A DNA stretch of 64,000 nt, from positions 62,001 through 126,000 of the forward strand of contig REGQ01000002.1 in assembly GCA_004134985.1 (NCBI GenBank), given 5' to 3'. This document shows, one piece after another, positions 62,696-64,000 of the stretch (position 1 is the first letter of the stretch; each line of letters begins with the position of its first letter). The notes under the pieces are model-generated. The model did no database searches and was not told the DNA's origin. It saw only the letters and a program-made list of their open reading frames with translations. The translations under genes were made by a program, and so were the position numbers. This stretch comes from Paenibacillaceae bacterium (lineage in GTDB: Bacteria > Bacillota > Bacilli > Paenibacillales > Paenibacillaceae).

Positions 62696-64000
62696 TTATG
62701 CGAGCATCGTGTTTACGATGCGATTTCGACCGCCGTCTTTTGCTTCATAAAGCGCAGCATCTGCCTGGACAAACAACTCCCGCAAATAGGCTTTCGGATC
62801 TTCAAGCGGGTAACTCACTCCTTCACCAACTGCAAGCACGCCCATACTAATCGTGACATTTACTGTTTCGTCGCCACTGCCGACCAGCACTTTATTCGAC
62901 TCGACGACATGTTTGATCCGTTCAGCCAGCATCATGGACTGTGCGCGGTTTGTGTGCGGCAAATAAACAGTAAACTCTTCTCCCCCATATCTGGCTAGGA
63001 TGTCTGTTCTGCGCAGCGCCCCACGCACCGCTTCCGCCGTGCTGCGCAACACTTCGTCGCCAACAATATGGCCATACGTATCATTAATCGATTTGAAAAA
63101 ATCAATATCAAACAAAAATATTGCAAAAGGAATGTTGTACCGTATATTAGTAATGACCTCATGCTCCAATTGCTGCATCAAATACCGGCGATTGTAACAT
63201 CCCGTCAAACTGTCCGTAACCGCCATCTGTTCAAGTTTCCTGTTCGCGATAAACAGCTCGTCCTGCATTACAATCAATGCCCTGTTGCGATCCTGGAGCA
63301 CCTCATTTTGACGATTCGAGGCTTCTACAAGTTTGCGCAGTTCGCCTACATCCTGAAAAGTAATAATTCTGCCGATCATGGCATTGTATTGGTCTACGAT
63401 GGGCGAGGTGTAGATGGTTACGTGGGAATAGCTGCTATTCTGCAGGCAAGCTTCAATCTGTGCTCGCCTAGGGGGCTGTTTTCGATAGGACGACATAAAC
63501 CCATTCACATCACCTTCAATGTGAAGCGGTTTAAGCAGTTCCTCCATCTGCAGCCGTTCCCCGACATGTACCTGAACAAACGAATAAAACGCTTTATTTG
63601 TTGCAAGCACAATGTCCTGATCGTCCAATACAGCTATCCCGCTATTCATGCTGTCAATAACATCCTGATGAGCGACCTCGATAATATTGAACATGCCATA
63701 GCGTCTGATCGCTACGACAAAATAAACGCCTGTCAGTACAAATCCAATGGATATCAGGCCATTTATAGGCGAGAGAGAATTTGCAAGAAATACGTTGACG
63801 ATCAACTCGGTCATGCCAAAACTGAGCATAATAAACAGACCGGTTATCCCCATTACAATCTGTGCCTTCTGTCGTTTACCGGTTCGGGTATGCAATGCGC
63901 GAAACAGGTAAAAGAGGGATAGCGAACAATAAAAAAACAGCGTAACCGCTATAAACCAAAACAACGGACCGTGTGATCGGCCCGATTCAGTAACTGCAGT
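62696..64000 (-). CDS. Membrane diguanylate cyclase with PAS domain, cut by right edge
   Basis: 434 codons visible, open to the window edge. Seen: at least five membrane spans of a 7TM-type histidine-kinase-like N-terminal sensor (SHGPLFWFIAVTLFF…), a PAS domain (VIDSMNSGIAVLDDQDIVLATNKAFYSF), a coiled segment, and a GGDEF domain with DIDFFKSINDTYGH and active-site RYGGEEF preceded by an RxxD inhibition site (RRTD, five residues before). So it should make cyclic di-GMP and be feedback-inhibited. The frame continues past the TTG at 63964, so the true start lies outside. Probably one unit with the HD-GYP gene. Confidence 0.92.
   Translation of the reverse strand, partial: TAVTESGRSHGPLFWFIAVTLFFYCSLSLFYLFRALHTRTGKRQKAQIVMGITGLFIMLSFGMTELIVNVFLANSLSPINGLISIGFVLTGVYFVVAIRRYGMFNIIEVAHQDVIDSMNSGIAVLDDQDIVLATNKAFYSFVQVHVGERLQMEELLKPLHIEGDVNGFMSSYRKQPPRRAQIEACLQNSSYSHVTIYTSPIVDQYNAMIGRIITFQDVGELRKLVEASNRQNEVLQDRNRALIVMQDELFIANRKLEQMAVTDSLTGCYNRRYLMQQLEHEVITNIRYNIPFAIFLFDIDFFKSINDTYGHIVGDEVLRSTAEAVRGALRRTDILARYGGEEFTVYLPHTNRAQSMMLAERIKHVVESNKVLVGSGDETVNVTISMGVLAVGEGVSYPLEDPKAYLRELFVQADAALYEAKDGGRNRIVNTMLA

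Overview
The window reads as a chromosomal segment of a spore-forming, saprophytic Gram-positive bacterium of the Paenibacillus type. Pointers are two giant proteins with C-terminal S-layer homology (SLH) domains, YesM/YesN-style sensor-regulator genes, LplABC-type transporters, a cmpA spore-cortex gene beside an SprT-family gene, tex and tRNAs (an order I recall from Bacillus subtilis), purine-rich Shine-Dalgarno sites and moderate GC content. The genus is inferred; no rRNA or typing gene is present.

Region 1 (1-17.0 kb, minus strand) is one long carbohydrate-uptake operon. Read 5' to 3' it holds a membrane-anchored binding protein with carbohydrate-binding-like domains, two permeases, an NHL-repeat protein, a YIP1-family membrane protein, a DUF5696 protein, a second permease pair, a second binding lipoprotein, a GH30 glycosidase, then a YesM-like kinase and a YesN-like regulator running off the left edge. 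Gene ends often overlap by 4 bases. No ATPase subunit is present, so both transporters probably borrow a shared MsmK-type ATPase.

Region 2 (17.1-22.6 kb) is an accessory island. Two broken copies of one unidentified gene flank a wrecked transposon (frameshifted ATPase, chimeric transposase), an AT-rich secreted C39-like peptidase with a small membrane protein, and a stalk-domain protein.

Region 3 (22.6-28.8 kb) is conserved core: five tRNAs (transcribed Asn-Ser-Glu-Lys-Leu), an SprT-family protein, cmpA, a nitroreductase with an Rrf2 regulator, and tex.

Region 4 (28.9-43.4 kb) holds a huge SLH/F5-8C/Ig-like surface protein gene broken by one in-frame amber codon, an MBL hydrolase, a thioredoxin-like protein, DedA, a YidC insertase behind a leader ORF and an SD-masking hairpin that closely resemble the mifM-yidC2 arrangement of B. 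subtilis, a cupredoxin, two small unknown genes, an O-antigen-ligase-like protein and an integrase fragment. Its intergenic DNA carries a 41-bp tandem array and the second copy of a four-unit, two-fold symmetric repeat also found at 22.66 kb.

Region 5 (43.9-61.0 kb) is a polysaccharide utilisation locus: heparinase II/III-like lyase, GH2, GH88 unsaturated glucuronyl hydrolase, LplCBA transporter, a 1,657-residue SLH beta-helix protein, and a divergent AraC-type membrane regulator. GH88 plus a lyase points to a uronic-acid-containing polymer.

Region 6 (61.0-64 kb) is a cyclic-di-GMP cluster: a membrane GGDEF protein (cut by the right edge), an HD-GYP protein with a degenerate HD motif, and, just downstream of the latter, a c-di-GMP-I riboswitch aptamer plus terminator with no convincing gene behind it.

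The strongest candidates for undescribed biology are the MifM-like leader of yidC, the orphan c-di-GMP aptamer, the four-unit symmetric intergenic repeat, and the two-transporter operon with NHL, YIP1 and DUF5696 partners.
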